Shown: positions 16,397-25,283, counted from the stretch's first letter. The stretch is DNA of 45,124 nt from an uncultured Clostridia bacterium (GCA_947175555.1 CAMWNK010000006.1:1-45124), one strand, 5' to 3'. Made by a program: numbers and translations. Notes: generated from the sequence alone by a model not told the origin.

Positions 16397-17167
16397 ATGT
16401 CGTTTTCTTATCCGCAATTCGATAGTAACGGAGTCAAGACGCTCACGAGTATAGGCGGTAAAGACGGGGATATGCTTATGGATATTTCCGTAGTCAAGGT
16501 TGCCGCGGGCGATAAAAGAAAATACGGATATAAAGATAAAGAAGTATGCGTGTTGCTTACCGAGGGCGGTATAAATATGCGTTGCGGCGACGTATGCGGC
16601 AATGCTTATCGCAGCGACGTATACACCGATTTGCCCGTTGCATTGCACGTTTGCGCGGGAGATACGGCTGAAATAGAAGCGGTAACCGATTGCGAGATAT
16701 TAGTAATCGCAACTATCAACGACAGACGTTTCCCAGCTAAGTTTTACGATAAGCAAGACGTTGTACGCACCACGTCGTGCGAGGGTATGTGGGAGAATAC
16801 TGCGGTAAGGGATGTCAATACGGTATTCGATTATTCCATCGCTCCATACTCCAATCTCGTAGTAGGAGAAGTCATAGCGCGTCAGGGCAGGTGGTGGAGC
16901 TATCTGCCGCATTCTCATCCTCAGCCCGAGGTATATTACTATAAGATGCCCGCGCCCGAGGCTTTCGGAGCTTGCTTTATAGGCGAGATGAATCCTTATA
17001 CTATCAAGGACGGCAGCGTTGGATGCTTTGTAGGCGGCGTTACCCACGTGCAGGTTACAGCCCCCGGTTATCCTATGTATTGCTGCTGGATGATAAGGCA
17101 TCTGGACGGCAATCCTTGGGACAAGACGAGGATAGTCGACGAGAGATATAAGCATCTCGAGGATTGA
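16397..17167 (+). CDS. iolB: 5-deoxy-glucuronate isomerase
   Basis: Cupin-fold isomerase that converts 5-deoxy-D-glucuronate to 5-dehydro-2-deoxygluconate. The 256 aa match the family. The bicupin core is visible: 'NLVVGEVI' followed by 'WWSYLPHSHPQPEVYYYK' (about residues 170-190), with the metal-site histidines and glutamate characteristic of IolB, and 'GCFVGGVTHVQVTAPGY' plus 'CCWMIRH' near the C-terminus. It is preceded by AGGAGGTTGAT and lies 46 nt downstream of iolC in the iol operon. Confidence 0.94.
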   Translation: MSFSYPQFDSNGVKTLTSIGGKDGDMLMDISVVKVAAGDKRKYGYKDKEVCVLLTEGGINMRCGDVCGNAYRSDVYTDLPVALHVCAGDTAEIEAVTDCEILVIATINDRRFPAKFYDKQDVVRTTSCEGMWENTAVRDVNTVFDYSIAPYSNLVVGEVIARQGRWWSYLPHSHPQPEVYYYKMPAPEAFGACFIGEMNPYTIKDGSVGCFVGGVTHVQVTAPGYPMYCCWMIRHLDGNPWDKTRIVDERYKHLED

Positions 17168-17209
17168 GAGGCAATGCTGTATAATCGATTTATATAAGGG
17201 AGATAGCAT

Positions 17210-19120
17210 ATGAGTATAAGAATGAGCGCCGCAGAGGCGATAATAAAGTTTCTCGATAATCAGTACGTCTCGCTGGACGGCGAGCAAAGTAAGCTGGTCG
17301 ATACTGCTTTTGCCATATTCGGACACGGTTGCGTTCTCGGTATAGGCGAGGCTCTATCCATGGGAGACTACAAGATTAAGGTGGTTCAGGGCAAGAATGA
17401 GCAAGGTATGGCGCATGCCGCTATCGCTTACGCTAAGCAGAGCAACAGGCGCAGGATTATCCCGTGTATTTCATCTATAGGCCCCGGCGCTGCCAATATG
17501 GTTACGGCAGCGGCTACGGCTACAGCAAATAATATCCCCCTATTGTTACTGGTGGGCGATACGTTTGCGTCCCGTCAGCCCGATCCCGTACTGCAACAGA
17601 TAGAGCACACTTACAATCCTAATATCACCACTAACGACGCATACAAGGCGGTGTCAAGATACTTCGACCGTATCAACCGTCCCGAGCAGGTGATGAGCGC
17701 TATGCTGGGCGCGATGCGAGTATTGACCGACGCCGCTATGACGGGAGCCGTTGCTATAGCCATGCCGCAGGACGTGCAGGGCGAGTGCTACGATTATCCC
17801 GAAGAGTTTTTTGCCAAGAGAGTGCATCGCATTACAAGACCGCTGCCTGTAAAAGAAGAGTTGCAGGAAGCGACGGAGTTGATACGCAAGTCGTCCCGTC
17901 CCGTAATCATAGCGGGCGGCGGCGTGAGATACAGCGAGGCGGGAGAGGCGCTTGCAAGGTTTGCCGTAGACCATAATATTCCGATATGCGAGACACAGGC
18001 GGGCAAGAGCGCGGTAGCGTCGTCTCATCCGCTCAATCTCGGCGGCGTAGGCGTTACGGGCAATCTTGCCGCCAATAAGATAGCTTCATGCGCCGATTTG
18101 ATAATAGGCGTAGGCACGCGTTTTACGGATTTTACTACAGGCTCTAAGGAGCTGTATTCCGGTTCGAAGGTATTGACGCTCAATCTTTCCCCCTTCCACG
18201 GCGGAAAGCTCGACGCGCTTAAGATGACGTGCGACGCAAAGGCGGGCTTAGAGATACTTTCGCTTGCGCTCGGCGATTATAAGTCGGGCTACACTACCGA
18301 GATATCCGAGGCTAAGGACGAGTGGAGCAGGGAAATGATCAGACTGTCGGGGATGGGGGACGACGGTTGCATAGAGATAGGCAGCTATATGCCCGATGCA
18401 ATCAGCGGATATAAGGAGACTCACGGCGGCGGAATGTCTCAGACAGCGGCGATAGCCGTCGTGCGCGAAGAGATACCCGCTAATGCGATAATAGTGGGCT
18501 CGGCGGGAAGTTTGCCGGGTGATTTGCAGAGGATGTGGACGAGCGACGAAAAAGATTCTTACAACGTCGAGTACGGATATTCGTGCATGGGTTACGAGAT
18601 AGCAGGGTGTCTGGGTAGCAAGATGGCTGCGCCCGATAAAGAGGTATATGCCATGACAGGCGACGGCAGCTACCTCATGCTGCACTCCGAGATGGTAACG
18701 GCATTGCAAGAGGGCATAAAAATCAACGTGTTGCTTTTTGACAACGCGTCGTTCGGCTGTATCAATAACTTGCAGATGGAGCAAGGCGTCGACTCGCTGT
18801 GTACGGAGTTGCGTTACAGACAGGAAGGCAAGCCGATACGCGAAGGCAAGTTTATGAGTATAGATTACGCTATGTGCGCGGCGGGTTACGGATTCAAGAC
18901 TTATACTGCCCGCACCGTAGAGGAGCTGAGGGAGGCGTTGCGCGATTGTGTCAAGCAGACGTTGCCTACCTTTATAGATATCAAAGTATTGCCCAAGTCG
19001 ATGACTCACGGGTACGGCGGTTGGTGGCATGTGGGCTGCACGTCCAATCCCAGGAGCGAGCGGGGCGAATACGTATTGCAAGAAAGAGAGAAGAAGCTGG
19101 ATAAAGCGCGTAAATATTAA
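17210..19120 (+). CDS. iolD: 3D-(3,5/4)-trihydroxycyclohexane-1,2-dione acylhydrolase (THcHDO hydrolase)
   Basis: Thiamine diphosphate enzyme that opens the diketo-cyclitol ring to 5-deoxyglucuronate. The 636-aa protein has the three ThDP-family domains: N-terminal pyrimidine-binding with the activating Glu in 'QGKNEQGMAHAA' (about residues 62-73) and 'ISSIGPGAANMVTAA'; a central domain ('PVIIAGGGVRYSEAG'); and C-terminal cofactor-binding 'MTGDGSYLMLHSEMV' with the downstream Asn of the GDG-N motif ('LLFDNASFG'). 'DTFASRQPDPVLQQIEH' is typical of IolD and separates it from acetolactate synthase large subunits. Start ATG after GGGAGA, 43 nt downstream of iolB. Confidence 0.94.
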   Translation: MSIRMSAAEAIIKFLDNQYVSLDGEQSKLVDTAFAIFGHGCVLGIGEALSMGDYKIKVVQGKNEQGMAHAAIAYAKQSNRRRIIPCISSIGPGAANMVTAAATATANNIPLLLLVGDTFASRQPDPVLQQIEHTYNPNITTNDAYKAVSRYFDRINRPEQVMSAMLGAMRVLTDAAMTGAVAIAMPQDVQGECYDYPEEFFAKRVHRITRPLPVKEELQEATELIRKSSRPVIIAGGGVRYSEAGEALARFAVDHNIPICETQAGKSAVASSHPLNLGGVGVTGNLAANKIASCADLIIGVGTRFTDFTTGSKELYSGSKVLTLNLSPFHGGKLDALKMTCDAKAGLEILSLALGDYKSGYTTEISEAKDEWSREMIRLSGMGDDGCIEIGSYMPDAISGYKETHGGGMSQTAAIAVVREEIPANAIIVGSAGSLPGDLQRMWTSDEKDSYNVEYGYSCMGYEIAGCLGSKMAAPDKEVYAMTGDGSYLMLHSEMVTALQEGIKINVLLFDNASFGCINNLQMEQGVDSLCTELRYRQEGKPIREGKFMSIDYAMCAAGYGFKTYTARTVEELREALRDCVKQTLPTFIDIKVLPKSMTHGYGGWWHVGCTSNPRSERGEYVLQEREKKLDKARKY

Positions 19121-19130
19121 GGAGGCTTTT

Positions 19131-20024
19131 ATGAATAAGCGTAAGGTAAATCTGGGCATTGCGCCGATAGCATGGACCAACGACGATATGCCCGACCTCG
19201 GAGGTGGCAATACCTTCGAGCAATGCGTAAGCGAAATGGCGCTTGCCGGATTTAAGGGGTGCGAGGTGGGCAACAAATATCCTACAGATACCGCTAAACT
19301 TAAGAAGGCTTTGGAGATGAGAGGACTTAGGATAGCCAACCGTTGGTTTTCGTCGTATATCCTCACTAAGCCCGAGGAAGAAGTGGAGAGAGATTTCCGC
19401 ATAGCGTGCTCTTTTCTTAAGGAGATGGGCGCGGGCGTTATAGGCGCGTCCGAGCAAAGTTGCAGCGTGCAAGGACAGATTAATACTCCCGTATTCGACG
19501 CTAAGTGCATACTGAGCGACGCGGAGTGGGATAGACTTGCCGCAGGGCTTAACAAGCTGGGCGATATAGCAAGCGGTTACGGGCTCAAACTTACTTATCA
19601 TCACCATATGGGCACTGTGGTCCAGACGGCGGAGGAAGTGGACAGGCTTATGTCTATGACCGACGCAGATAAGTTGTGGCTGCTGTACGATACGGGACAT
19701 CTGGCATATTGCGGAGAAGATTGTGTAGAGGTATTGCGCAAGCACGTATCGAGGGTTGGACACGTACATCTTAAAGATATACGTCCCAATGTGGTCAAGA
19801 GAGTGAAAGAAGAGAAGCTGTCTTTCCTCACAGGCGTGAGAGAGGGCGCTTTTACCGTCCCGGGGGATGGGTGTATCGACTTTGCTCCGATATTCGATAT
19901 ATTGGACGGCAGCGGTTACGAGGGCTGGATGATAGTGGAGGCGGAGCAAGATCCCGCCGTGGCAGATCCGCTCGAGTACGCTATCAAGGCAAGACAATAT
20001 TTACTTGATAAGGCAGGATTGTAA
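19131..20024 (+). CDS. iolE: 2-keto-myo-inositol (inosose) dehydratase
   Basis: Xylose-isomerase-like TIM barrel that dehydrates scyllo-inosose to the diketo-cyclitol. The track start at 19029 lies inside iolD; the real start is the ATG at 19131, preceded by AAGGAGG (19120s) and giving the family N-terminus 'NLGIAPIAWTNDDMPDLGGG'. Length becomes 297 aa, the usual size. Metal-site residues appear in 'LTYHHHMGTVVQT', 'LLYDTGHLAYCG' and 'VGHVHLKDIRP', and the C-terminal 'GWMIVEAEQDP' provides the last Glu. It follows iolD by 10 nt and precedes iolA by 12 nt. Confidence 0.94.
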   Translation: MNKRKVNLGIAPIAWTNDDMPDLGGGNTFEQCVSEMALAGFKGCEVGNKYPTDTAKLKKALEMRGLRIANRWFSSYILTKPEEEVERDFRIACSFLKEMGAGVIGASEQSCSVQGQINTPVFDAKCILSDAEWDRLAAGLNKLGDIASGYGLKLTYHHHMGTVVQTAEEVDRLMSMTDADKLWLLYDTGHLAYCGEDCVEVLRKHVSRVGHVHLKDIRPNVVKRVKEEKLSFLTGVREGAFTVPGDGCIDFAPIFDILDGSGYEGWMIVEAEQDPAVADPLEYAIKARQYLLDKAGL

Positions 20025-20036
20025 GGAGGAATAATT

Positions 20037-21545
20037 ATGCCGATTAAGACATTGCAATATTTTACAAACAACAAGTTCGTAACATCTACTACGGATAAGT
20101 TTTATCCGGTGTTCAATCCGTCTACGGGCGAGCAGATTGCGCGTATGCCGCGCTGCACTTCGGCTGAAGTAGCCGCCGTCATAGACAATGCGCACGAGGC
20201 GTATAAGAAGTGGAGCGCAGTCCCCGTAATCAAGAGGGTACAGATATTGTATAAGGTGCGCGACTTGCTGATAGAGCACATGGATGAGCTCACTACCATA
20301 TGCGCTACGGAGCACGGTAAGAACTGGGAGGAGAGCAAGGGCGATATCCTCAAGGCTAAAGAGGGCACGGAGCTTGCTTGCAATATGCCTTCTCTGCTGC
20401 AAGGCGAAAGTCTTATGGACGCGTCTACGGGTTACGATACGGTCTTGTATCGCGAGTCCATGGGCGTCTTTGCAGGTATAGCGCCGTTTAATTTCCCAGC
20501 AATGATTCCCATGGGATGGATGGCACCTGTATGTATAGCGTGCGGCAATGCTATAGTGCTCAAGGTGGCTGGAGCTACGCCTATGACGTCGCTTCGCATA
20601 GCCGAGCTGTACAGGGAAGCGGGCTTGCCCGACGGAGTGCTCAACATCGTAAGTTGCGACCGCAACGACACGCAGGAGCTTATATCCAATCCCAAGATTG
20701 TGGGCATTTCGTTCGTAGGCTCTACGACGGTAGGCAGATACATCTACGAGACCGCCGCGAAATACGGCAAGAGAGTACAATGCCTGTGCGAGGCAAAAAA
20801 CCACGCGCTCGTACTCGAGGACGCCGCTATAGACAGGACTGCGGCAGGTATAATCAACGCCGCTTACGGCTGCGCGGGAGAGAGGTGCATGGCTCTGCCA
20901 GTGGTAGTTGCGCAGGAGAGCATAGCGGATGCGCTTGTAGATAAGCTCGTTGCGCTTGCTAAAAAAATCAAGGTAGGACCTGCCTATGATAAAGAGACTG
21001 GCTTAGGTCCCGTATACAGCACCGAGCATAAGAAGAGCGTTGAGGAATGCATTGCAAAAGGTATAGAAGAGGGCGCGAAGGTCGTGCTCGACGGAAGAGG
21101 CGCTGTTGTAAAGGGATATGAAGGCGGTTTCTATCTCGCGCCTACGATATTGGATAACGTTACGCCCGATATGAGCGTAGGACAGAGGGAAATATTCGGA
21201 CCTGTGCTGTGCGTTAAGCGAGTAAAGGACTTTGACGAAGGACTTGCCGTTATGAATGCCAATCCTTTTGCCAACGGCTCCGTTATATATACGCAGAGCG
21301 GTTATTACGCTCGCGAGTTTGTCCGCAACACTCACGGCGGCATGGTAGGCGTCAACGTAGGTATACCCGTGCCTGTAGGATTCTTCTCTTTTACGGGGCA
21401 TAAATATTCCTTCTTCGGCGACTTGCACTGCCTCGGTAGGGACAGCTTTAAGTTCTTTACGGACAGCAAGACGGTTACTACTCATTGGTTTGACGAGCAT
21501 GAAGCCAAGTCCACCAAGGTGTCCACATGGGACGGAACTATCTGA
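20037..21545 (+). CDS. iolA: Malonate/methylmalonate-semialdehyde dehydrogenase (CoA-acylating)
   Basis: NAD-dependent aldehyde dehydrogenase that turns malonate semialdehyde into acetyl-CoA and CO2, the last step of the inositol route (MmsA/IolA). The 502-aa protein has the family start 'FNPSTGEQIARMPRC', the Rossmann glycines in 'GISFVGSTTVGRYIYETA', and the catalytic Cys in 'GCAGERCMALPV' (about residue 285); 'EIFGPVLCVKRV' and the C-terminal 'FFSFTGHKYSFFGDLHCLG' are MmsA-like. CoA-acylating members lack the general-base Glu of ordinary ALDHs; the region around 'CEAKNHALVLEDA' reads AKNH as in MmsA. SD AAGGAGG. Confidence 0.93.
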   Translation: MPIKTLQYFTNNKFVTSTTDKFYPVFNPSTGEQIARMPRCTSAEVAAVIDNAHEAYKKWSAVPVIKRVQILYKVRDLLIEHMDELTTICATEHGKNWEESKGDILKAKEGTELACNMPSLLQGESLMDASTGYDTVLYRESMGVFAGIAPFNFPAMIPMGWMAPVCIACGNAIVLKVAGATPMTSLRIAELYREAGLPDGVLNIVSCDRNDTQELISNPKIVGISFVGSTTVGRYIYETAAKYGKRVQCLCEAKNHALVLEDAAIDRTAAGIINAAYGCAGERCMALPVVVAQESIADALVDKLVALAKKIKVGPAYDKETGLGPVYSTEHKKSVEECIAKGIEEGAKVVLDGRGAVVKGYEGGFYLAPTILDNVTPDMSVGQREIFGPVLCVKRVKDFDEGLAVMNANPFANGSVIYTQSGYYAREFVRNTHGGMVGVNVGIPVPVGFFSFTGHKYSFFGDLHCLGRDSFKFFTDSKTVTTHWFDEHEAKSTKVSTWDGTI

Positions 21546-21560
21546 TAGAGAGGTGAAGAT

Positions 21561-22574
21561 ATGACTAATATAGGTATTATAGGCGCAGGTCGCATAGGTA
21601 AGGTGCATTGCGAGTCTATCACGCGTTACGTAAAGGGCGCGGCGGTTACGGTGATGGCGGAGCCTTTTCTTACAGAGGAATCCGAGCGCGCTATCAAGGA
21701 ACTCGGCGTCCCTAAGATTGTGAAAGATTATAAGGAGATACTTGCGGACAAGAGCGTAGACGCGGTGCTCATATGCTCGTCTACGGATACGCACGCCGCT
21801 ATTTCGCTTGAGGCAATCAAGGCGGGCAAACACGTATTTTGCGAGAAGCCCGTCGACCATAGCATAGATAAAATCATGCAGGTCAAGAAGGCGCTCGAGG
21901 GCAGCGGCGTAAAGTATCAGGTGGGATTCAACCGCCGTTTCGACCACAACTTCGCCGCAGTGAGGAAGGGCGTCGAGGACGGCAGGATAGGCAGGCTCAA
22001 TCTGCTCAAGATATGCTCCAGAGATCCCGCCGCGCCTCCCGTGTCTTATATTAAGGTGAGCGGCGGCATATTCCTCGATATGACGATACACGACTTCGAT
22101 ATGGTCAGATATATTTCCGGCGACGAGGTGGAAAGCGTTTACGCGGTAGGCGGAGTGCTCGTTGACGAGGAGATAGGTAAGGCGGGCGATATCGATACGG
22201 CGATTATTACGCTCAGGCTCAAGAGCGGCGCGCTTGCGGTGATAGATAATTGCAGACGCTCCGTCTACGGCTATGACCAGAGGGCAGAGGCCTTTGGAGA
22301 GAAGGGACAGATTGCCATATCCAACGATACCGCTTCCAACGCCGTAGTCTCCGATGCAAGCGGAGTTACCGCGGAGAAGCCCCTATTGTTCTTCTTGGAA
22401 AGATATATGCAGGCGTATGTGTCGGAAGTATCGCAATTCATCGATTGCATAGTAAACGATAAGCCCGTGCCCGTAGGCATAGACGACGGACTTCAGGCGG
22501 TAGTAATAGGTCTTGCCGCCGCCAAGTCGCTTAAGGAAGGCAGAGAGGTCAAGCTATCCGAGATAAGCATGTAA
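21561..22574 (+). CDS. iolG: myo-Inositol 2-dehydrogenase
   Basis: NAD-dependent Gfo/Idh/MocA dehydrogenase, 337 aa, which oxidises myo-inositol to scyllo-inosose, the first pathway step. N-terminal Rossmann fold 'NIGIIGAGRIGKVHCESI', the conserved 'VFCEKPVDHS' (catalytic Lys, about residue 97) and 'GGIFLDMTIHDFDMVRYISG' (catalytic Asp/His, about 168-187) all match IolG. It is the last gene of the operon, 16 nt after iolA, and is followed by a strong terminator. Other Gfo/Idh/MocA genes in the window are more divergent; position and sequence make this one the inositol enzyme. Confidence 0.92.
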   Translation: MTNIGIIGAGRIGKVHCESITRYVKGAAVTVMAEPFLTEESERAIKELGVPKIVKDYKEILADKSVDAVLICSSTDTHAAISLEAIKAGKHVFCEKPVDHSIDKIMQVKKALEGSGVKYQVGFNRRFDHNFAAVRKGVEDGRIGRLNLLKICSRDPAAPPVSYIKVSGGIFLDMTIHDFDMVRYISGDEVESVYAVGGVLVDEEIGKAGDIDTAIITLRLKSGALAVIDNCRRSVYGYDQRAEAFGEKGQIAISNDTASNAVVSDASGVTAEKPLLFFLERYMQAYVSEVSQFIDCIVNDKPVPVGIDDGLQAVVIGLAAAKSLKEGREVKLSEISM

Positions 22575-22607
22575 GGTATTGCTTAGATTATTAGTGTAAA
22601 TAACAAT

Positions 22608-22637
22608 GAAGCGGGCATTGCGCCCGCTTCGATTTTT
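22608..22637 (+). terminator. Terminator of the iol operon
   Basis: GAAGCGGGC / GCCCGCTTC, a 9-bp perfect stem with a 5-nt loop, followed by GATTTTTATT. It is between convergent iolG and the AraC-family gene; the minus-strand T-tract is weak, so it mainly serves the iol operon. Confidence 0.88.
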
Positions 22638-22689
22638 ATTCGACTGATAACTATTTTATCTATATATTACAAGACTTACTGTACGACAA

Positions 22690-23445
22690 TCACTCAAGCG
22701 TTTCGCCGTTGCGCTCGCAATATGCTTTAGGGCTCACGCCTGTCATCTTTTTGAACACTCTCGAAAAGTACAGTTGGTCGAGAAAGCCGCACATTTCCGC
22801 TATTTCGTATATTTTATAGTTGTTGATGTTTTTGGAAAGCAGCAGCTTCTGCGCATAATTTATGCGCGTCTGATTGAGGAATTGCAGCGGGGAGATCCCC
22901 CTTTCTTTGATGAATTGTCTGCGTAGATAGTCCTTGCTTAGCGGTATTTCGCGATATATTTCGTCCACCGAGAAGTTGGGATCGGAGAAGCCGTCTATTA
23001 TTGTATTAGCCATGTTTTCCACATGCTGAGAGCTGCCCATGTTGCCCGAGAATGCCGCTATCATATTCTCAAGCAATTCGGTGAGAGATATCATAAGTTT
23101 GGGTTGCTCGCGTATATCCGTGTTGAAATAGCGGTAACACATGTTCATTACCGTCATAAGGTCGCGGTGCGCGTTGTCGTCGAGCAGTTGGGCAGTCTTG
23201 AACGGCGGAGTCCAGCCCGACACGTTCATGTGTATGTTCTTAAAGCCTTTTTGCGATTGATTCTCGTGATACATCGACGGCGGCACGAGTACCATTTGAT
23301 ACTGCGTATACCTTATTACTTTACCGTCTTCAAAGGTAATTACTCCGTCGCCGCCTGTACAGTATATGAATTCCCAAAAGTCGTGTTTGTGGCGCGACAC
23401 CTCGTAGGTGCGCAGATTTTTACCCGTATAATTGATAACAGCCAT
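22690..23445 (-). CDS. AraC-family transcriptional regulator, probable regulator of the uronate operon
   Basis: The 251-aa protein has an N-terminal cupin-like sensor domain ('RHKHDFWEFIYCTGG', 'QMVLVPPSMYHENQ') and a C-terminal pair of helix-turn-helix motifs: 'FSVDEIYREIPLSKDYLRRQF' area and 'YKIYEIAEMCGFLDQLYFSRVFKK', ending 'MTGVSPKAYCERN', the AraC/XylS signature. It is divergent from eda-kdgK-uxaC-uxuA-uxuB across a 168-nt regulatory region, which suggests it senses a uronate or breakdown product and activates that operon. The effector is not identifiable. SD AAGGGGGAT. Confidence 0.9.
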   Translation of the reverse strand: MAVINYTGKNLRTYEVSRHKHDFWEFIYCTGGDGVITFEDGKVIRYTQYQMVLVPPSMYHENQSQKGFKNIHMNVSGWTPPFKTAQLLDDNAHRDLMTVMNMCYRYFNTDIREQPKLMISLTELLENMIAAFSGNMGSSQHVENMANTIIDGFSDPNFSVDEIYREIPLSKDYLRRQFIKERGISPLQFLNQTRINYAQKLLLSKNINNYKIYEIAEMCGFLDQLYFSRVFKKMTGVSPKAYCERNGETLE

Positions 23446-23458
23446 AATATCCCCCTTC

Positions 23459-23480
23459 CACGGGACAGCCGTATCCCGTA
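23459..23480. repeat. Inverted repeat in the 5' leader of the AraC-family gene
   Basis: ACGGGA-8 nt-TCCCGT (23460-23465 / 23474-23479) lies between the regulator's promoter and its start codon. It may be an operator for autoregulation or an mRNA hairpin close to the SD. Confidence 0.45.
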
Positions 23481-23509
23481 CAAGCTCATCTTAATAATAT
23501 AATACACTC

Positions 23510-23538
23510 ATATTACCATAATGTCCATACTTTTTCAA
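23510..23538 (-). promoter_or_regulatory. Promoter for the AraC-family regulator
   Basis: Read on the minus strand: TTGAAA (23538-23533), 17 nt, TAATAT (23515-23510), 64 nt before the regulator's ATG. Confidence 0.55.
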
Positions 23539-23548
23539 AATATTTGCC

Positions 23549-23577
23549 TTTATTTCGGCGCACGGTAGTTGTATAAT
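23549..23577 (+). promoter_or_regulatory. Possible activator-dependent promoter of the uronate operon
   Basis: A perfect TATAAT (23572-23577) lies 36 nt before the eda ATG, but the region 17 nt upstream (TTTATT) is a poor -35. A good -10 with a weak -35 next to a divergent AraC-family gene is the usual look of an activator-dependent promoter. Confidence 0.45.
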
Positions 23578-23613
23578 AATAGTTAGAATACAGCTTGTTG
23601 TAAGAGGTGACTT

Positions 23614-24261
23614 ATGAACAGGAGAGATATAATAAGCGAGATAGGCAAGTCGGGCGCGGTAGTCGTCGTGCGCGGCGATAGCGTAGAGCAGGGCGTAAAG
23701 ACCGCCGAGGCGTGTTATAAGGGCGGCATTAAGATTATCGAGGTTACTTTCACTCTGCCGCGCGCCGACGAAGTGATAAGGATACTGTCCGATAAATATA
23801 AGGACAGCGATATGATAGTAGGCGCAGGCAGCGTGCTTGACGCGGAGACGGCTCGCGCGGCTATACTTGCGGGCGCGCGTTTTATAGTGTCGCCTGCTTT
23901 TTCCGAGTCTACCGTAAGGCTGTGCAACAGATACGGCATAGCGGTTATCCCCGGAGTATCTACCCCTACCGAGGCGGTGGCGGCTATGGAATTGGGCGTA
24001 GACGTAATCAAGTTATTCCCCGGTGAGATACACAGACCTGCGGGGCTTAAGGCAATCAAGGCGCCTTTTCCCAATCTCAGCGTGATGCCTACGGGCGGAG
24101 TCAACGCCGACAATGCGTCGGAGTGGCTTGCCGCGGGAGCGTACGCGCTCGGCGCAGGCTCGTCTGTTACCAAGGGCGCGGCTAAAGGCGATTATGCTGC
24201 GGTAGAGGCAGATGCCAAATCGTTCATATCTGCTATCAAGCGTTGCAGGGAGAGTAAGTAA
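23614..24261 (+). CDS. eda: 2-dehydro-3-deoxy-phosphogluconate (KDPG) aldolase
   Basis: Class I aldolase cleaving KDPG to pyruvate and glyceraldehyde-3-phosphate; last step of uronate degradation. The 215-aa TIM barrel shows 'GGIKIIEVTFTLPRA' (catalytic Glu near 44), 'VGAGSVLDAETARAA', 'IVSPAF', 'IPGVSTPTEAVAAMELG', the Schiff-base Lys in 'VDVIKLFPGE' (about residue 133) and 'MPTGGVNADNASEWLAAGA'. First gene of the operon; SD AAGAGGTG; its TAA overlaps the kdgK ATG by one base (TAATG), implying coupling. Confidence 0.95.
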   Translation: MNRRDIISEIGKSGAVVVVRGDSVEQGVKTAEACYKGGIKIIEVTFTLPRADEVIRILSDKYKDSDMIVGAGSVLDAETARAAILAGARFIVSPAFSESTVRLCNRYGIAVIPGVSTPTEAVAAMELGVDVIKLFPGEIHRPAGLKAIKAPFPNLSVMPTGGVNADNASEWLAAGAYALGAGSSVTKGAAKGDYAAVEADAKSFISAIKRCRESK

Positions 24262-25283
24262 TGGCTGATGTATTGACATTCGGAGAGATAATGCTGCGTC
24301 TGCAGCCCGTCGGCTATAAGCGCATCATGCAGGCGGAGCAGTACGAGGCAGTATACGGCGGCGGAGAGGCCAACGTTGCGGTATCCCTTGCTCAGATGGG
24401 CGAGGATGTCGCTTTCCTCACGAGGCTGCCTGATAATGCGGTTGCGGATAAGTGTGTCAAGGAATTGCGCGGTTGGGGCGTAGATACGTCTTGTATATTG
24501 CGCGGCGGCAACCGCATGGGCATATATTTTTGCGAGAAGGGCGCAGGTCCCAGAGGCAGTAACGTCATCTACGACAGAGCGGGCTCTTCATTCAGCGAGA
24601 TAGCTGTGTCCGATATGGATTTAAGTGTGCTCGGCGGTTGCAAGTGGCTGCACTTTACGGGTATTACTCCCGCAGTGTCGGATAGCGCGGCAGAGGCTGC
24701 GGAGCATTTGCTCAAGGCGGCTAAAGACAGAGGCGTTACAGTATCTTGCGACCTCAATTACCGCGCTAAGCTGTGGAGCAGAGAGAAGGCTTGCAAGGTA
24801 ATGACTCGTCTGCTCAAATACGTCGACGTGCTCATATCCAACGAGGAGGATTGTAAGGACGTATTCAATCTTTCCGCAGACGGCAGCAATATACTTTCAG
24901 GCGAGCTCAGCGCAGAGGGATATGCCTTGCTTGCGCGCAAGATGCAGGCTAAGTTCCCCAATATATCGCAGGTAGCTTTTACGTTGAGGGAGAGCCTGTC
25001 TGCAAGCGTAAATAATTGGTCGGGTATGCTTGTTGATAAAGACGGCTGCCACGTATCGCGTAAATACACTATTAATATTGTTGACAGAGTAGGCGGCGGC
25101 GACAGCTTCGGCGCGGGACTGATATATGCGCTCAGGCACGGTAGGCGCGGAGAGGAAGCAATATCGTTTGCCGTAGCCGCGTCGGCTATCAAGCATACGA
25201 TAGAGGGAGATTTCAATATCGCAAGCGTTGCCGAAATAGACAAACTCAGCAAAGGAGACGGAAGTGGCAGAGTGCAGAGGTAA
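24261..25283 (+). CDS. kdgK: 2-dehydro-3-deoxygluconokinase
   Basis: PfkB-family kinase that phosphorylates 2-keto-3-deoxygluconate to KDPG. 340 aa. N-terminus 'DVLTFGEIMLRLQPVG' and 'YGGGEANVAVSLAQMGEDVAF' (PfkB signature 1, about residues 36-56) are typical of KdgK; the C-terminal 'DRVGGGDSFGAGLIYAL' (about 275-291) contains the catalytic Asp. 'VSCDLNYRAKLWS' is another KDG-kinase-like stretch. The stop overlaps the uxaC start by 20 nt, so expression is tightly linked. Confidence 0.93.
   Translation: MADVLTFGEIMLRLQPVGYKRIMQAEQYEAVYGGGEANVAVSLAQMGEDVAFLTRLPDNAVADKCVKELRGWGVDTSCILRGGNRMGIYFCEKGAGPRGSNVIYDRAGSSFSEIAVSDMDLSVLGGCKWLHFTGITPAVSDSAAEAAEHLLKAAKDRGVTVSCDLNYRAKLWSREKACKVMTRLLKYVDVLISNEEDCKDVFNLSADGSNILSGELSAEGYALLARKMQAKFPNISQVAFTLRESLSASVNNWSGMLVDKDGCHVSRKYTINIVDRVGGGDSFGAGLIYALRHGRRGEEAISFAVAASAIKHTIEGDFNIASVAEIDKLSKGDGSGRVQR

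Noticed and set aside
17210-19120. Reading of the ThDP enzyme as acetolactate synthase large subunit (partner of ilvN)
   Set aside because: Its motifs and its place between iolB and iolE identify IolD.
18248-19555. 435-aa minus-strand ORF
   Set aside because: Lies antisense to iolD and iolE, has no SD and its translation is low-complexity without family motifs; a shadow of GC-rich coding sequence.
18981-19997. 338-aa minus-strand ORF
   Set aside because: Antisense shadow of iolE; no SD, no domain.
21003-22091. 362-aa minus-strand ORF
   Set aside because: Antisense to iolA and iolG, which have clear catalytic motifs; no recognisable protein.
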